13,027 nt of DNA from Methanobacteriota archaeon (lineage in GTDB: Archaea > Thermoplasmatota > Poseidoniia > Poseidoniales > Thalassarchaeaceae): contig NYXJ01000045.1 of the NCBI GenBank assembly GCA_002685315.1, forward strand, positions 13,480 through 26,506, written 5' to 3'. The notes beneath the pieces were generated by a model. It was given only the letters and a program-made list of their open reading frames with translations, made no database searches and was not told the origin of the DNA. Positions 1 to 7,761 of the stretch are shown here, one piece after another. Every line of letters starts with the position of its first letter. The stretch's first letter is position 1. Position numbers and translations under genes: made by a program.

Positions 1-2522
1 GTGAAATAATTATCACTTATATCTATTAGTTGAGCCAAGTTTATTATCGCCCAATAGGTGGCGAAAGGATTTATCCAGAACCAATAAATCAGTCCATATC
101 TCCATGATCCATATGTTAGTATTGTAACTATAAATACTGGTGCCAATTTTTCATCTGGAAGCAAGAAGGAAAGCCCCAGTAGTATTGCAATAATAGGACC
201 GAAAAGTTGTTCTGGACCGTACCTAGAACCTTCGGGCCGTTTATTTTCTCCAGGTATATTGTAAAATACCATTAATGGTATTGATAGTAATAGCAACGAA
301 ACCCATCTTGGAGTTTCAAAAATTAGTAATTCTGAGAAATCACCCAAATATGGTAAACTCTCTAACATGGACCATAAGATAGAATTGTCTGAGTTATTAT
401 TTCCAAATATTGTAGCATAAATAATTGCCATAACTGGGAGAGTTAGTAATATTGGAGTTGAAACATGTTTTGTCGCCCGAAATACAGCCAAAGAGAATAC
501 GGGTAAGGCGAGGAATCCTCCTGAAATGTCGGTTAATCCAATAAATAATAGTATTAATAATGTAACAGTACCTATCGTTCTAGCTTCTTCAGAAATATCG
601 TGTAATTTCTTAAGTCTAAAATTTACAACTAAGGGTGCAGATAGTATCAATAAATCATGTAAAATTAGGTATGTGATACTGGCATCTACCTCTAGTAAAA
701 TATCAGATGAAATTACCGCTACTGGTAGTAAATATATAATTCCGAACAATCTTTCTATGGGGGTTGTTCGCCTTACACCACCCGACTCATTGATTAGTAG
801 AATTACTGAAAGTATTACAACTAGTAATATTAATGAAATTGTTTTTTGAATATTTTCATTGTAATCATTAATATTTTCAATAATAAAAATTGGAAGTAAT
901 AGCATAGCAAAAAAGAACTCAGGTGTCATAACTAAATTTTCTTTACTTTCTCTGTATAAATAGGACAACGAGTAGAATGCTATTAATACAAGTATTGGTA
1001 AAACATTGATATCATCAATCACGATAGTTTCTGGGATTTGTATTGTTAACAGAAATGTCGGTAAAAGTAAAAATATTGTGTATAAATTCCTATCGACTAA
1101 GGTTTTCCCACCTCTATCGTTAATTGTGAAATCGTAAAACTGTAATGCACTAATAACCATTAATGTAATCGGGAATATTATATTCGATTCTGCGATAAGA
1201 AGTAAATTCAATGATGCAGATAATATTAATGCAGAATACCAATATTTTTGAAATCTACCTCTACTATGACCCCAGTAAGAAAGCCCTAGCAATATTGGAA
1301 AAAGTAGGAATATTGAACCAGTAGTATAGTCTAATGTAAATTCTCCGATACTAATAAGCTCCGAATCAGTCATAACTCCTATGATACTTGATACCCACCA
1401 AGCAAATATCATTGTTGCAAATGTTGATTTAACAACCCAATCTCTAGCCTGTTCTCTTGTCTCGAGGTATATGAAGGCGATTATTGCGACTAACCAACCA
1501 ATTAATGCAGCCTCAGATGATAGAAGTGTTAGTGAGAATGCCAATGCTATAGGCATAGCAGGAGTTCTGAGCATGTATGTAGGAGCAAACCAACCAATCA
1601 ACAAAGATACCCATAACCAAAACGTCAATCCAAATGGAGATGGACTTTCAAAGAGTTCTGCAAATATATAGTTCGTCTCGTTACCAGCAGATATCATCTG
1701 TGCAAGTAAAATTGCACATACAACTACACCCGAACCTCTTTCGATCATTTGTCGAGAAAGACTTCGGTCAGTAGCTGTTATTCCTATAATTATTACAAAT
1801 GGTACCAATAAACTTAGATGTTCAGGATTACTCATACCCAATAACAACGGTAGCAAAACAGCCAATCCCGATGAAAGAAGATATAAAATCGATCTTTTTA
1901 ACCGGAGTGATGCTACAATAGAACTCCCCATCAATAATATGAAGGATATTGTAAGAAAAATATCTAATTCATTTCTAGAGTAATCTAACCAAATAGTAAT
2001 TGCACTGAATGCTAAACTTATAGGAGCTAATATTACAATAGTTCTAGGGAGTGTGCCTAATGAATGTCTATTAATCAATTTAATACTAATTTCCATAACT
2101 ATGATCAATGATATGGTTTGGAGTAAGGAAAGCCAAACTGGAATCCAAATTTCTCCATCTTGAATTTCAACAACATCAATTACTTTACCCAAATAATATA
2201 CTAAAAACCTTGATAGCCAAATTACCGATAAAGACCCCATTAATACTGCAGTAGCAGAAGAGTATTCTTCTATTGCATTTTCTTCTCTAGAAGGGCCATT
2301 AGATCTCCTCAACCATTCATGAAATATAGCACATGATAATGCAATAATTCCCGTCATTACACCTAGTGTCAAGTAGGCGTAATCACTGGAAACATTCACA
2401 ATAGTAACATAATATATCGCATATGCCAGAAGAAAACCACCTGCTGCAAGAGATGCATAAAAACCGTAAAGAGATGTATCATTATTTCTGTTCAAAGTAG
2501 TTCTTTCAGAGTATCCATTCAT
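1..2522 (-). CDS. Very large polytopic membrane protein, unknown function (3' end beyond window)
   Basis: An uninterrupted frame of 840 codons runs from an ATG at 2520-2522 to the left edge without a stop; I checked the whole frame for TAA, TAG and TGA. The product continues beyond the window. The translation is dominated by hydrophobic stretches of about 20 residues separated by short loops, well over twenty in all, starting with one near residues 20-42. Short polar loops such as the one near residues 72-90 (RRSNGPSREENAIEEYSS) separate them. There is no signal peptide cleavage site, no large soluble domain, and no glycosyltransferase-type WWD motif that I can see. No family is recognised; large DUF2339-type multi-helix proteins are a loose comparison only. 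No clear Shine-Dalgarno sequence precedes the ATG, so a leaderless message is possible. High confidence that it is a gene, none on function. Confidence 0.85.
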   Translation of the reverse strand, partial: MNGYSERTTLNRNNDTSLYGFYASLAAGGFLLAYAIYYVTIVNVSSDYAYLTLGVMTGIIALSCAIFHEWLRRSNGPSREENAIEEYSSATAVLMGSLSVIWLSRFLVYYLGKVIDVVEIQDGEIWIPVWLSLLQTISLIIVMEISIKLINRHSLGTLPRTIVILAPISLAFSAITIWLDYSRNELDIFLTISFILLMGSSIVASLRLKRSILYLLSSGLAVLLPLLLGMSNPEHLSLLVPFVIIIGITATDRSLSRQMIERGSGVVVCAILLAQMISAGNETNYIFAELFESPSPFGLTFWLWVSLLIGWFAPTYMLRTPAMPIALAFSLTLLSSEAALIGWLVAIIAFIYLETREQARDWVVKSTFATMIFAWWVSSIIGVMTDSELISIGEFTLDYTTGSIFLLFPILLGLSYWGHSRGRFQKYWYSALILSASLNLLLIAESNIIFPITLMVISALQFYDFTINDRGGKTLVDRNLYTIFLLLPTFLLTIQIPETIVIDDINVLPILVLIAFYSLSYLYRESKENLVMTPEFFFAMLLLPIFIIENINDYNENIQKTISLILLVVILSVILLINESGGVRRTTPIERLFGIIYLLPVAVISSDILLEVDASITYLILHDLLILSAPLVVNFRLKKLHDISEEARTIGTVTLLILLFIGLTDISGGFLALPVFSLAVFRATKHVSTPILLTLPVMAIIYATIFGNNNSDNSILWSMLESLPYLGDFSELLIFETPRWVSLLLLSIPLMVFYNIPGENKRPEGSRYGPEQLFGPIIAILLGLSFLLPDEKLAPVFIVTILTYGSWRYGLIYWFWINPFATYWAIINLAQLIDISDNYF

Positions 2523-2568
2523 ACGCTACGATTAGATACTAATGATTTAGAGTTACCTACGGATTAAT

Positions 2569-2575
2569 AAAAAAA
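2569..2575 (-). terminator. Possible T-run terminator
   Basis: Seven consecutive T on the minus strand lie about 75 bases after the stop of the 117-residue gene and about 47 bases before the next minus-strand start. Archaeal transcription often ends on T-runs without a hairpin. In DNA this AT-rich the run could be chance. Confidence 0.3.
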
Positions 2576-2650
2576 TATTCTAATAATCACTACAATCAAA
2601 TTTGTAACTGTCTTCCAAGTAGGAACAAAATCATTCGTTATATCTCACTC

Positions 2651-3004
2651 TCACCATTTGATATCGACATCTTCAATTATTTCAATTAAATAATTACTAG
2701 TATTGCCGTCAAATTCAATTCTAGAAATTATTGCACTAGCAATTCTTTCTTCAAAGGGATCTTTGATTAAAATACCGCCTTTTCTGAACATAATGAGTAT
2801 TTGTCGATACTCTGATACTGGCATTTGCCCTTCAATGCTGTAAACTACACTTTCAGCCCCCTCATCTAGAATATCGTCTCCTTCATTCCCTCTTACTATA
2901 GTACGTTGAATCCTTCTTGTTACTGACATACTAACGGAACAGTTATTTATTTTCATCCATTTTTCGTCATCTTTGGCTTTCATCGAGCATTCATTAACAG
3001 GCAT
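2651..3004 (-). CDS. Orphan 117-residue hypothetical protein, beta-rich
   Basis: The frame codes for 117 residues and is not a shadow of another gene. The N-terminal 35 residues are charged and contain two cysteines. The rest alternates hydrophobic and polar residues as in beta strands: SVVYSIEGQMP (about residues 52-62), then a helix-like SEYRQILIMFRKGG, then an ILIKDPFEERI segment and a closing strand LIEIIEDVDIKW. The pattern 'strand, G-x-M/L-P, helix ending in GG, short strand, D-P-F' resembles small beta-barrel domains of phage-tail or baseplate proteins, but this is a loose visual likeness and no family is claimed. The start could also be the ATG at codon 8 (2983); neither has a Shine-Dalgarno sequence. 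An AT-rich element about 20 bases upstream (ATAAATTATC) would suit a leaderless message. The gene diverges from the hydrolase to its right. Confidence 0.65.
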   Translation of the reverse strand: MPVNECSMKAKDDEKWMKINNCSVSMSVTRRIQRTIVRGNEGDDILDEGAESVVYSIEGQMPVSEYRQILIMFRKGGILIKDPFEERIASAIISRIEFDGNTSNYLIEIIEDVDIKW

Positions 3005-3021
3005 GTATCATTTCTAAAGAT

Positions 3022-3076
3022 AATTTATTGATAAAATTTTCACCTGCAAATAATTTTTTATTCAATTTATTGATAA
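3022..3076. repeat. Pair of 13-base direct repeats in the divergent intergenic region
   Basis: AATTTATTGATAA occurs at 3022-3034 and again at 3064-3076, 42 bases apart start to start, inside the very AT-rich gap of about 170 bases between two divergent genes. The right copy also forms an imperfect palindrome with the bases to its left (TTATtCAA...TTGATAA, 3058-3076). The spacing is four helical turns, as expected of an operator bound on one face of the DNA, but low complexity makes chance possible. Confidence 0.4.
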
Positions 3077-3177
3077 TGAAATAATTAGATATTATTTATA
3101 TTCCAAGGTCAATTTTACCATAATATCATTAATAGCAAGTTATTGGTATTAATGTAGAGTCGAATTAGGTGATTAAA

Positions 3178-4218
3178 TTGGTGAACAGAAGTATATCCTC
3201 AATAACCAAACTTAAGGCAGCAGTATACCAAAAAACTCCTGCTCCGTGGTTACCTAGTAAACCTAAATTTTTGACTTTATTTATAGTTCTACAAATATTT
3301 GCTATAGCGATTTCTTCTGAATGGAGAGATACTAGAGTTGCTTGGTTTGTATTCGGGATATTTATCCCAATAGCTGCCTGGTTGACTATGAGGTGGAGAA
3401 TATACTCATCAGTTTTTATCACACCACCTAGTAGTGGAAAAACAATCACTGACGACAGATGGAATGAATTTTATTTCACTGGATGGGGTGAGGAAAAAAT
3501 GAAAGCCCATTACTTAAAATCCAGTAGAGGAGTAAAAGACACTATACTTTACTTACATGGATATAACTCGAGTCTCGGTAATGGTGAAACAAGATGCCAA
3601 CATATTAATTCTTTAGGATTCAATGTCATTGGACTAGATCAAAGAGGATTTGGAGAACAAAAAGGAAAATATGAGTGGACAATACTGAAAGTAATTGCCG
3701 ATATTGAAATGTTACTTGAGAAAATTCCTAATGTACTAGGATTTACACCAGAAAAATTTTGGATTTATGGGCACTCTTTAGGAGGTTTTCTAACAATTAG
3801 ACTCTCCTCTCATCCTTCGGGATGGTGGAAAAAATCATTCAAGGGCATTATACTTGAGTCTCCTGCAACATCCTTTCCGTTAATCATTGAGAAGAAATTA
3901 CCTGGTAGAGCAGTAATGGCTAGCCCTTGGGTCCGACATATTCTAAGAAGAGAATACCAAAGGATTCATCCTGACCTTAATGTTGGGTATGCGAATGCTC
4001 AGATACCTTTTTGGGGAACTCCTAAAGTTCCAATTCTAGTATTACAGGCTGCAAATGATGAGACACTTGGTGATGACCATTTCATCCTATTAAAGGAACA
4101 TTTTGATGAAATTTCTGAAATTCATGTACTTGATGATATGCCACACACGTCCAAAGTTGATGTTAAAGAAAGAAGAGATATTTTAGAAAAATGGATTCTG
4201 GATGCAAATGATACATGA
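3178..4218 (+). CDS. Membrane-anchored alpha/beta hydrolase (serine esterase/acyl hydrolase type)
   Basis: The product is 346 residues when started at the TTG at 3178. That start is preferred because GGTGAT at 3168-3173 lies four bases before it, matching the other sites in this window; the GTG at 3169 lies inside this ribosome-binding site, and GTG 3181 is also possible. Two adjacent hydrophobic helices (about residues 31-47 and 55-72) anchor the protein. The hydrolase core follows: the oxyanion-hole motif HGYN at 127-130, LDQRGFGEQKG at about 153-163, the nucleophile elbow GHSLGG with Ser200, the acid Asp294 (AANDE), and His323 (MPHTS). All three members of the Ser-Asp-His triad are therefore present. 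The family hydrolyses esters, thioesters or amides; the substrate cannot be told. The gene is convergent with the small gene at 4239, with only 20 bases between their stops. Confidence 0.85.
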   Translation: MVNRSISSITKLKAAVYQKTPAPWLPSKPKFLTLFIVLQIFAIAISSEWRDTRVAWFVFGIFIPIAAWLTMRWRIYSSVFITPPSSGKTITDDRWNEFYFTGWGEEKMKAHYLKSSRGVKDTILYLHGYNSSLGNGETRCQHINSLGFNVIGLDQRGFGEQKGKYEWTILKVIADIEMLLEKIPNVLGFTPEKFWIYGHSLGGFLTIRLSSHPSGWWKKSFKGIILESPATSFPLIIEKKLPGRAVMASPWVRHILRREYQRIHPDLNVGYANAQIPFWGTPKVPILVLQAANDETLGDDHFILLKEHFDEISEIHVLDDMPHTSKVDVKERRDILEKWILDANDT

Positions 4219-4238
4219 AATGTGATATTCAAATGGGC

Positions 4239-4361
4239 TTAGTTTCCACAGCCACAGCCTGGTTCTTCACAGGATGATTCAACCTTTTTTTCGGTACTTT
4301 GTTTATTTTTAGTAAACATCTTTCTAGCTTTCCTCAATCCCTTGATGCCCCTGTTAGCCAT
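4239..4361 (-). CDS. 40-residue basic protein with cysteine-rich tail
   Basis: A short frame gives 40 residues: a basic N-terminal two-thirds (MANRGIKGLRKARKMFTKNK) and a C-terminal tail CEEPGCGCGN with three cysteines in the last ten residues. The tail could bind a metal ion or an iron-sulfur cluster, or carry redox-active thiols; no function is known to me. The same frame is open upstream to an ATG at 4469, but that version would overlap the neighbouring membrane-protein gene by 47 bases and add a non-conserved-looking stretch, so the internal ATG at 4361 is preferred. Neither start has a good Shine-Dalgarno sequence. Whether it is a real gene is uncertain; the abrupt tail composition is the main argument for it. 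Confidence 0.5.
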   Translation of the reverse strand: MANRGIKGLRKARKMFTKNKQSTEKKVESSCEEPGCGCGN

Positions 4362-4422
4362 ATTTGTTCGTATACAATCACAGTAAAGAACGTTACCCAA
4401 TTTCAGATTAATGAACGGAATA

Positions 4423-5223
4423 CTACTCGCTAACTTCCAATTCAGGAGTTTTCGATCTAGCATCTTCATCTCTCTTTTCTTTATATACAGCAGAAAAATA
4501 TGCTATCATCGGCAATATAAGGAGGAGTGTAAAACACCCTACTAACGTTGCAAAACTGTAGATTGATTCTTGAATTGGGTCTAATTTAAATTCTGTTACT
4601 GATAATAAATTATGTGTAGTGATGGAATTGTTAACTTCAATCCCCTCCGAACTAATTATTTCTCCCTCAGAATTTATTAAAGAAATTTTCCAAGTTATTG
4701 TATTTGTATTGCCATCTAGTATTTCTTCAACACTTTCATTCGCAGAATCTAAGTTATCTGCTTGAAGTGAACCAAGGCCTCCTATAGGAAGTTCAGTAGA
4801 TACTAAACCTACCATTATATTTTGTTCATCGAGTGAAATTTCATGGTATGACCCTTTTATACAAGTTTCTATTAAATCAACATAGTCGGGAGCGAATTCC
4901 TTGCAATTGAAGTCTTTTTCATTTTGTCCTAGCGATGGAGTGTGATACCATTCTACACCTGATGCATCAATTACTAGAGTAGTTCCTTGAGGAGCGCCCT
5001 CAACTGTAGTATTAATCCATGTAATGGGTTCATTGGAGATAAAATACCATTCTGAAGAGTTTTCTTCCAATTGAATTAATTCAGTATTTTGTTCTGAATT
5101 AGTAGTTTCGTACATGTAATATTCAGAATCTACTGTGTTTGAATGAACCGCATATCCAAGTATAATAATTAGTACTAAACCTAGTCCAATTAATGTACGC
5201 AACATATTTGGGTTACGCGACAT
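4423..5223 (-). CDS. Two-helix membrane protein with external domain, unknown function
   Basis: The product is 266 residues when started at the ATG at 5223, which has GGAGAAG three bases upstream; an ATG four codons earlier (5235) is the alternative. A basic N-terminus (MSRNPNMLR) leads into a membrane helix at about residues 8-26. An acidic domain of about 195 residues follows, with two cysteines (about 107 and 121) placed to form a disulfide. A second membrane helix lies at about 222-247 (FATLVGCFTLLLILPMIAYF), followed by a charged tail. Positive charges on both ends suggest cytosolic termini and an extracytoplasmic middle domain. I do not recognise the family. The gene is divergent from the ribosomal operon and shares its upstream gap of about 100 bases. 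Confidence 0.8.
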   Translation of the reverse strand: MSRNPNMLRTLIGLGLVLIIILGYAVHSNTVDSEYYMYETTNSEQNTELIQLEENSSEWYFISNEPITWINTTVEGAPQGTTLVIDASGVEWYHTPSLGQNEKDFNCKEFAPDYVDLIETCIKGSYHEISLDEQNIMVGLVSTELPIGGLGSLQADNLDSANESVEEILDGNTNTITWKISLINSEGEIISSEGIEVNNSITTHNLLSVTEFKLDPIQESIYSFATLVGCFTLLLILPMIAYFSAVYKEKRDEDARSKTPELEVSE

Positions 5224-5328
5224 TGACTTCTCCATATTCTGATGCGATGGGAGGTGGGTTTTGAATACTTGTTGTTCAATCTTACTCTATTCATCTTACT
5301 GTGACAGAGTGCTCTCTTGTCATCACGG

Positions 5329-5336
5329 TTAAATAC
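5329..5336 (+). promoter_or_regulatory. Likely TATA box of the ribosomal protein operon
   Basis: TTAAATAC lies about 38 bases before the ATG of rps19e in the gap between divergent genes. Archaeal TATA boxes are centred about 25 bases before the transcript start, which would put the start near 5357-5360 and leave a leader of roughly 15 bases holding AAAGGTGAT. The bases before it (TCACGG) are a weak BRE at best. The stretch at 5341-5360 is notably GC-rich for this window. Confidence 0.5.
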
Positions 5337-5373
5337 AGACTCTAGGACGGGCGGTCCGCACAAAGGTGATAGT

Positions 5374-5844
5374 ATGACGACATATTACGATGTACCGGCT
5401 GATTTGCTTATTGATAGCCTCTCTACAGAGCTACAAAGTTTCAAGCCAATTAACCCTCCAGAATGGGCAGAATACGTAAAAACTGGTACTCACCGTGAAA
5501 GACCTCCTACTCAAGAAGACTGGTGGTTTATTCGCTCTGCAGCAGTTCTAAGAAAGGTCGGAATGAAGGGCCCTATCGGAACAAACCACATGGCTCAATT
5601 ATTTGGCGGCCCCAAAGATCGCGGTGTGAAACCAACACGTGCAGCAGCTGGTTCTCGTAATGTTGCTAGGACGGTTCTTCAACAATTGACTGAAGCAGGA
5701 CTAATTACTAGCAAGTGGAATCCTGCTAATACTGTAAACTATGGGAAAATTCTAACTCCCGAAGGTCATGCTTTACTAGACAAAACTGCTCATTCTGTAC
5801 GCGGTGCTGCTGAAGAGAAGTACCCTGGACTTTCAAAATATTAA
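5374..5844 (+). CDS. rps19e: 30S ribosomal protein S19e
   Basis: The product is 156 residues, the usual length for archaeal S19e, a small-subunit protein with a winged-helix-like fold found in archaea and eukaryotes but not bacteria. Recognisable segments are YYDVPADLLI at the N-terminus, PPTQEDWWFIRSAAVLRKV (about 45-63), a GSRNVARTVLQQLTEAGLI helix-turn segment (about 92-111), and the closing ILTPEGHALLDK. The ATG at 5374 is chosen because GGTGAT lies three bases before it; the frame is open upstream to 5317, but that would place the ribosome-binding site inside the gene and add a non-S19e extension. It is the first gene of the ribosomal cluster, and rpl39e follows nine bases after its stop. 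Confidence 0.96.
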   Translation: MTTYYDVPADLLIDSLSTELQSFKPINPPEWAEYVKTGTHRERPPTQEDWWFIRSAAVLRKVGMKGPIGTNHMAQLFGGPKDRGVKPTRAAAGSRNVARTVLQQLTEAGLITSKWNPANTVNYGKILTPEGHALLDKTAHSVRGAAEEKYPGLSKY

Positions 5845-5853
5845 GGTGATTAT

Positions 5854-6009
5854 ATGGCACGTGTAAAACCATTAGCAAAGAAACTAAGACTTAACAAAGT
5901 CACAAAGCAAAATCGTCGTGTTCCAGTTTGGGTTATGCTAAGAACTAACAGGAACGTAACTAGCCACCCTAAGAGACATATGTGGCGCCGTTCTAAATTA
6001 CAAAGGTGA
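5854..6009 (+). CDS. rpl39e: 50S ribosomal protein L39e
   Basis: This very short gene codes for 51 residues, exactly the typical size of L39e, a small basic protein that lines part of the peptide exit tunnel in archaeal and eukaryotic large subunits. The sequence is rich in Lys and Arg and shows the family pattern: [11 protein letters not shown] at the start, [15 protein letters not shown] in the middle, and [14 protein letters not shown] at the end. GGTGAT is three bases before the ATG and overlaps the tail of rps19e. Its own stop TGA (6007-6009) lies within the ribosome-binding site AAAGGTGA of rpl31e, so translation of the two is probably coupled. Confidence 0.96.
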   Translation: MARVKPLAKKLRLNKVTKQNRRVPVWVMLRTNRNVTSHPKRHMWRRSKLQR

Positions 6010-6014
6010 GTTAT

Positions 6015-6278
6015 ATGGCAGAAGTAAGAGAGATGACAATTCCATTAAGAGCAGCATGGTCAGTTCCTAGGACTCGCAGAGCTAACCGTGCAATGGCTCA
6101 AATTAAGAAACATGTATCACAACACATGAAGAAGACAGAAGAAGAAGAAATATGGATCGATGAATCTGTAAATCACGTTATTTGGTCTCGTGGTATGCAA
6201 AACCCACCGAGAAAAATTCGTGTTCAAGTTACTAGAGAGGAAGGTTTCCCTCTAGAAGTTAAATTATTGGAGGACTGA
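6015..6278 (+). CDS. rpl31e: 50S ribosomal protein L31e
   Basis: The product is 87 residues, normal for archaeal L31e, a protein near the exit of the peptide tunnel. Family features are the basic helix VPRTRRANRAMAQIKKHV (about 20-37), the following KKTEEEEIWIDESVN strand region, and NPPRKIRVQVTREEG (about 62-76). The ATG at 6015 is four bases after GGTGAG; an in-frame GTG at 6006 falls in that ribosome-binding site and in the end of rpl39e and is rejected. In many archaea this gene is followed by the gene for initiation factor 6; here rps17e follows two bases after the stop. Confidence 0.96.
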   Translation: MAEVREMTIPLRAAWSVPRTRRANRAMAQIKKHVSQHMKKTEEEEIWIDESVNHVIWSRGMQNPPRKIRVQVTREEGFPLEVKLLED

Positions 6279-6280
6279 AA

Positions 6281-6472
6281 ATGGGCAATATTAGACCATC
6301 ATTCATTAAAATCAGAGCATTGCGATTAGTTGAATTATATCCTGATGTCTTCAATAATGATTTTGAAAATAATAAGCACTTTGTTTCCGAATATACAGAT
6401 GTATCTAACAAACGTATGAGAAACTGGATCGCTGGTTACATTACAAGGTATCAACAGCGTAGAGTTGATTAG
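6281..6472 (+). CDS. rps17e: 30S ribosomal protein S17e
   Basis: The product is 63 residues, matching the short archaeal S17e. The family signature is clear: MGNIRPSFIKIRALRLVELYP at the N-terminus, then NDFENNKHFV (about 25-34), and SNKRMRNWIAGYITRYQQRR at the C-terminus, with the conserved R-N-x-I-A-G-Y-I-T-R core. A GGAGG sequence in the last codons of rpl31e, seven bases before the ATG, provides the ribosome-binding site, so it is translationally tied to that gene. S17e is found in archaea and eukaryotes only. Confidence 0.93.
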   Translation: MGNIRPSFIKIRALRLVELYPDVFNNDFENNKHFVSEYTDVSNKRMRNWIAGYITRYQQRRVD

Positions 6473-6514
6473 AGAAGTATTATTCAATCTGTTCCTTAGG
6501 GACATTTGATTCAC

Positions 6515-7312
6515 ATGGGCGAGATGCTTGATGTACCCCCTCCTGATTATTCACATAGAGTGTCAATCATACTAGTTAGGCCACAATTCGATGGAAACAT
6601 TGGCGCAGTTGCTCGTTCAATGATGAACTTTGGTTTCTCTGACTTGAGGATTGTTGGTAGAGATCCTATTTGGTCTGAGGAAGTCCGTAATAGAGCTAAA
6701 CATGCCCAATCAGTATTAGATAATGCAAAATTCTTCGATGATATTGAATCTGCAGTTAAAGATTCCAGTCTGGTAGTTGGTACATCTGGTAAAAGGGAAA
6801 AAGGTAGTAAAATTTCATTTCGACATTTTTTAGAGCCAGAAGATCTCCCAGATAGATTGCATGATTTGGACGGCAATATTTCGATTATTTTTGGCCCCGA
6901 AGGTAAAGGGTTATTGAATAGTGAATTAAGAATTTGCGATTTACTAATGACTATTCCTACATGGCCTGGATACCCGATATTGAATCTTAGCCATGCTGTT
7001 ACTATAATTTGTTATTCTTGGTACAGAAATCAATATCTTGGTGGTAATGATATCAACGATGAAAAATTATTGTCACCTGAACTTAAGAATGTATTAAGGA
7101 AAGAAATTTATACACTATCTGAAAAAATACCTACTATTGATTTTCGAAGGAGTGGGATAGAAGAAACATTGCATAGGGTAATTATGAGAGGACTGCCTAA
7201 AGAGGATGAAATTCATAGGTTATTAGGAGTATTAAATACTGCAAATATTGCCTTCGAGTATTTCTCAAATAATCCTGAAATTTGGGATGAGATAATCTCT
7301 AAAAAAGATTAA
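6515..7312 (+). CDS. trmJ: SpoU/TrmH-superfamily RNA 2'-O-ribose methyltransferase, TrmJ-like
   Basis: The product is 265 residues from the ATG at 6515. It carries the three SPOUT knot motifs: motif 1 with NIGAVARSMMNFGF starting at Asn28, motif 2 IIFGPEGKGLLNSE (about 124-137), and motif 3 PILNLSHAVTIICY (about 154-167). The order and spacing match TrmJ/LasT-type enzymes, which use S-adenosylmethionine to methylate a ribose 2'-OH, in characterised members at position 32 of tRNA. The usual Arg of motif 2 (F-G-R-E) is replaced by Pro. The C-terminal 90 residues are the helical extension of this subgroup. The start is uncertain: a TTG at 6506 follows GGGA more closely, and an ATG at 6524 also precedes the conserved core. 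It follows the ribosomal genes after 42 bases and overlaps the stop of queD by four bases tail to tail. Confidence 0.85.
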   Translation: MGEMLDVPPPDYSHRVSIILVRPQFDGNIGAVARSMMNFGFSDLRIVGRDPIWSEEVRNRAKHAQSVLDNAKFFDDIESAVKDSSLVVGTSGKREKGSKISFRHFLEPEDLPDRLHDLDGNISIIFGPEGKGLLNSELRICDLLMTIPTWPGYPILNLSHAVTIICYSWYRNQYLGGNDINDEKLLSPELKNVLRKEIYTLSEKIPTIDFRRSGIEETLHRVIMRGLPKEDEIHRLLGVLNTANIAFEYFSNNPEIWDEIISKKD

Positions 7313-7761
7313 TCTTTCTTCCAAGAAGCCCAAGATTTAGGAGTTTCTCTGACATTCATGGCTACCAATTGGATTTTCTGCCCATATTTTGATTTAATTC
7401 TTGGCTCAATTTGTTCGAACGCCCATTTAGCTAGATTTTCAGCAGTTGGAATGAATGGGACAATTAATGTTCTATGATCATCACCGAGAATTTTTAATGC
7501 ATGAATTGCTTTTTCATCATTTTCATATACAATAAATGAATGATCAACTACATCATGTATATATTCGTTTAAAATTTGAGATATATCTGAAAAATCCATC
7601 AACATTCCTTCATCCGAAACGCCGCTTTCTTCGATAATGTCTCCTTCAATAACCGCCTCCCATCTATATCTATGCCCATGCATATGTTTACACTTACTTT
7701 TGTGATTAGGGACTCTATGCCCAGTATCTGTTTCTACAAACCTCTTAATTATAGTCGTCAT
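7309..7761 (-). CDS. queD: 6-carboxytetrahydropterin synthase (QueD / PTPS family)
   Basis: QueD converts 7,8-dihydroneopterin triphosphate to 6-carboxy-5,6,7,8-tetrahydropterin, the second step towards 7-deazaguanine. The 150-residue product has the family's zinc ligands His15, His28 and His30 (the last two in CKHMHGH), catalytic Cys24, MDFSDI at 55-60, the Asp73-His74 pair, PTAENLA with Glu108 that holds the pterin ring, and Glu139 in VRET. It is somewhat longer than minimal QueD because of an insertion at about 80-100. The ATG at 7761 has a perfect AGGAGG (7768-7773) six bases upstream, lying inside the last codons of the queC-msrB gene, which it overlaps by 17 bases. It is the last gene of the preQ0 cluster. 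Confidence 0.93.
   Translation of the reverse strand: MTTIIKRFVETDTGHRVPNHKSKCKHMHGHRYRWEAVIEGDIIEESGVSDEGMLMDFSDISQILNEYIHDVVDHSFIVYENDEKAIHALKILGDDHRTLIVPFIPTAENLAKWAFEQIEPRIKSKYGQKIQLVAMNVRETPKSWASWKKD

Noticed and set aside
526..1671. Plus-strand frames of about 100 codons inside the left membrane-protein gene
   Set aside because: They lie opposite an 840-codon open frame with clear membrane-protein composition; their translations are low complexity and rich in Ser, Ile and Asn, as expected of antisense shadows.
3165..3449. Minus-strand frame of 94 codons opposite the hydrolase start
   Set aside because: It is antisense to the two membrane helices of the hydrolase; antisense of such segments is often hydrophobic and open, and no ribosome-binding site or motif supports it.
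5344..5359. Small inverted repeat GGACGGGCGGTCC ahead of rps19e as a regulatory hairpin
   Set aside because: The stem is only four pairs and lies at or before the probable transcript start, so it is unlikely to act in the RNA.
5317..5373. Upstream extension of rps19e to a GTG/ATG-like start at 5317
   Set aside because: It would contain the likely TATA box and the ribosome-binding site within the coding region and adds residues not found in S19e.
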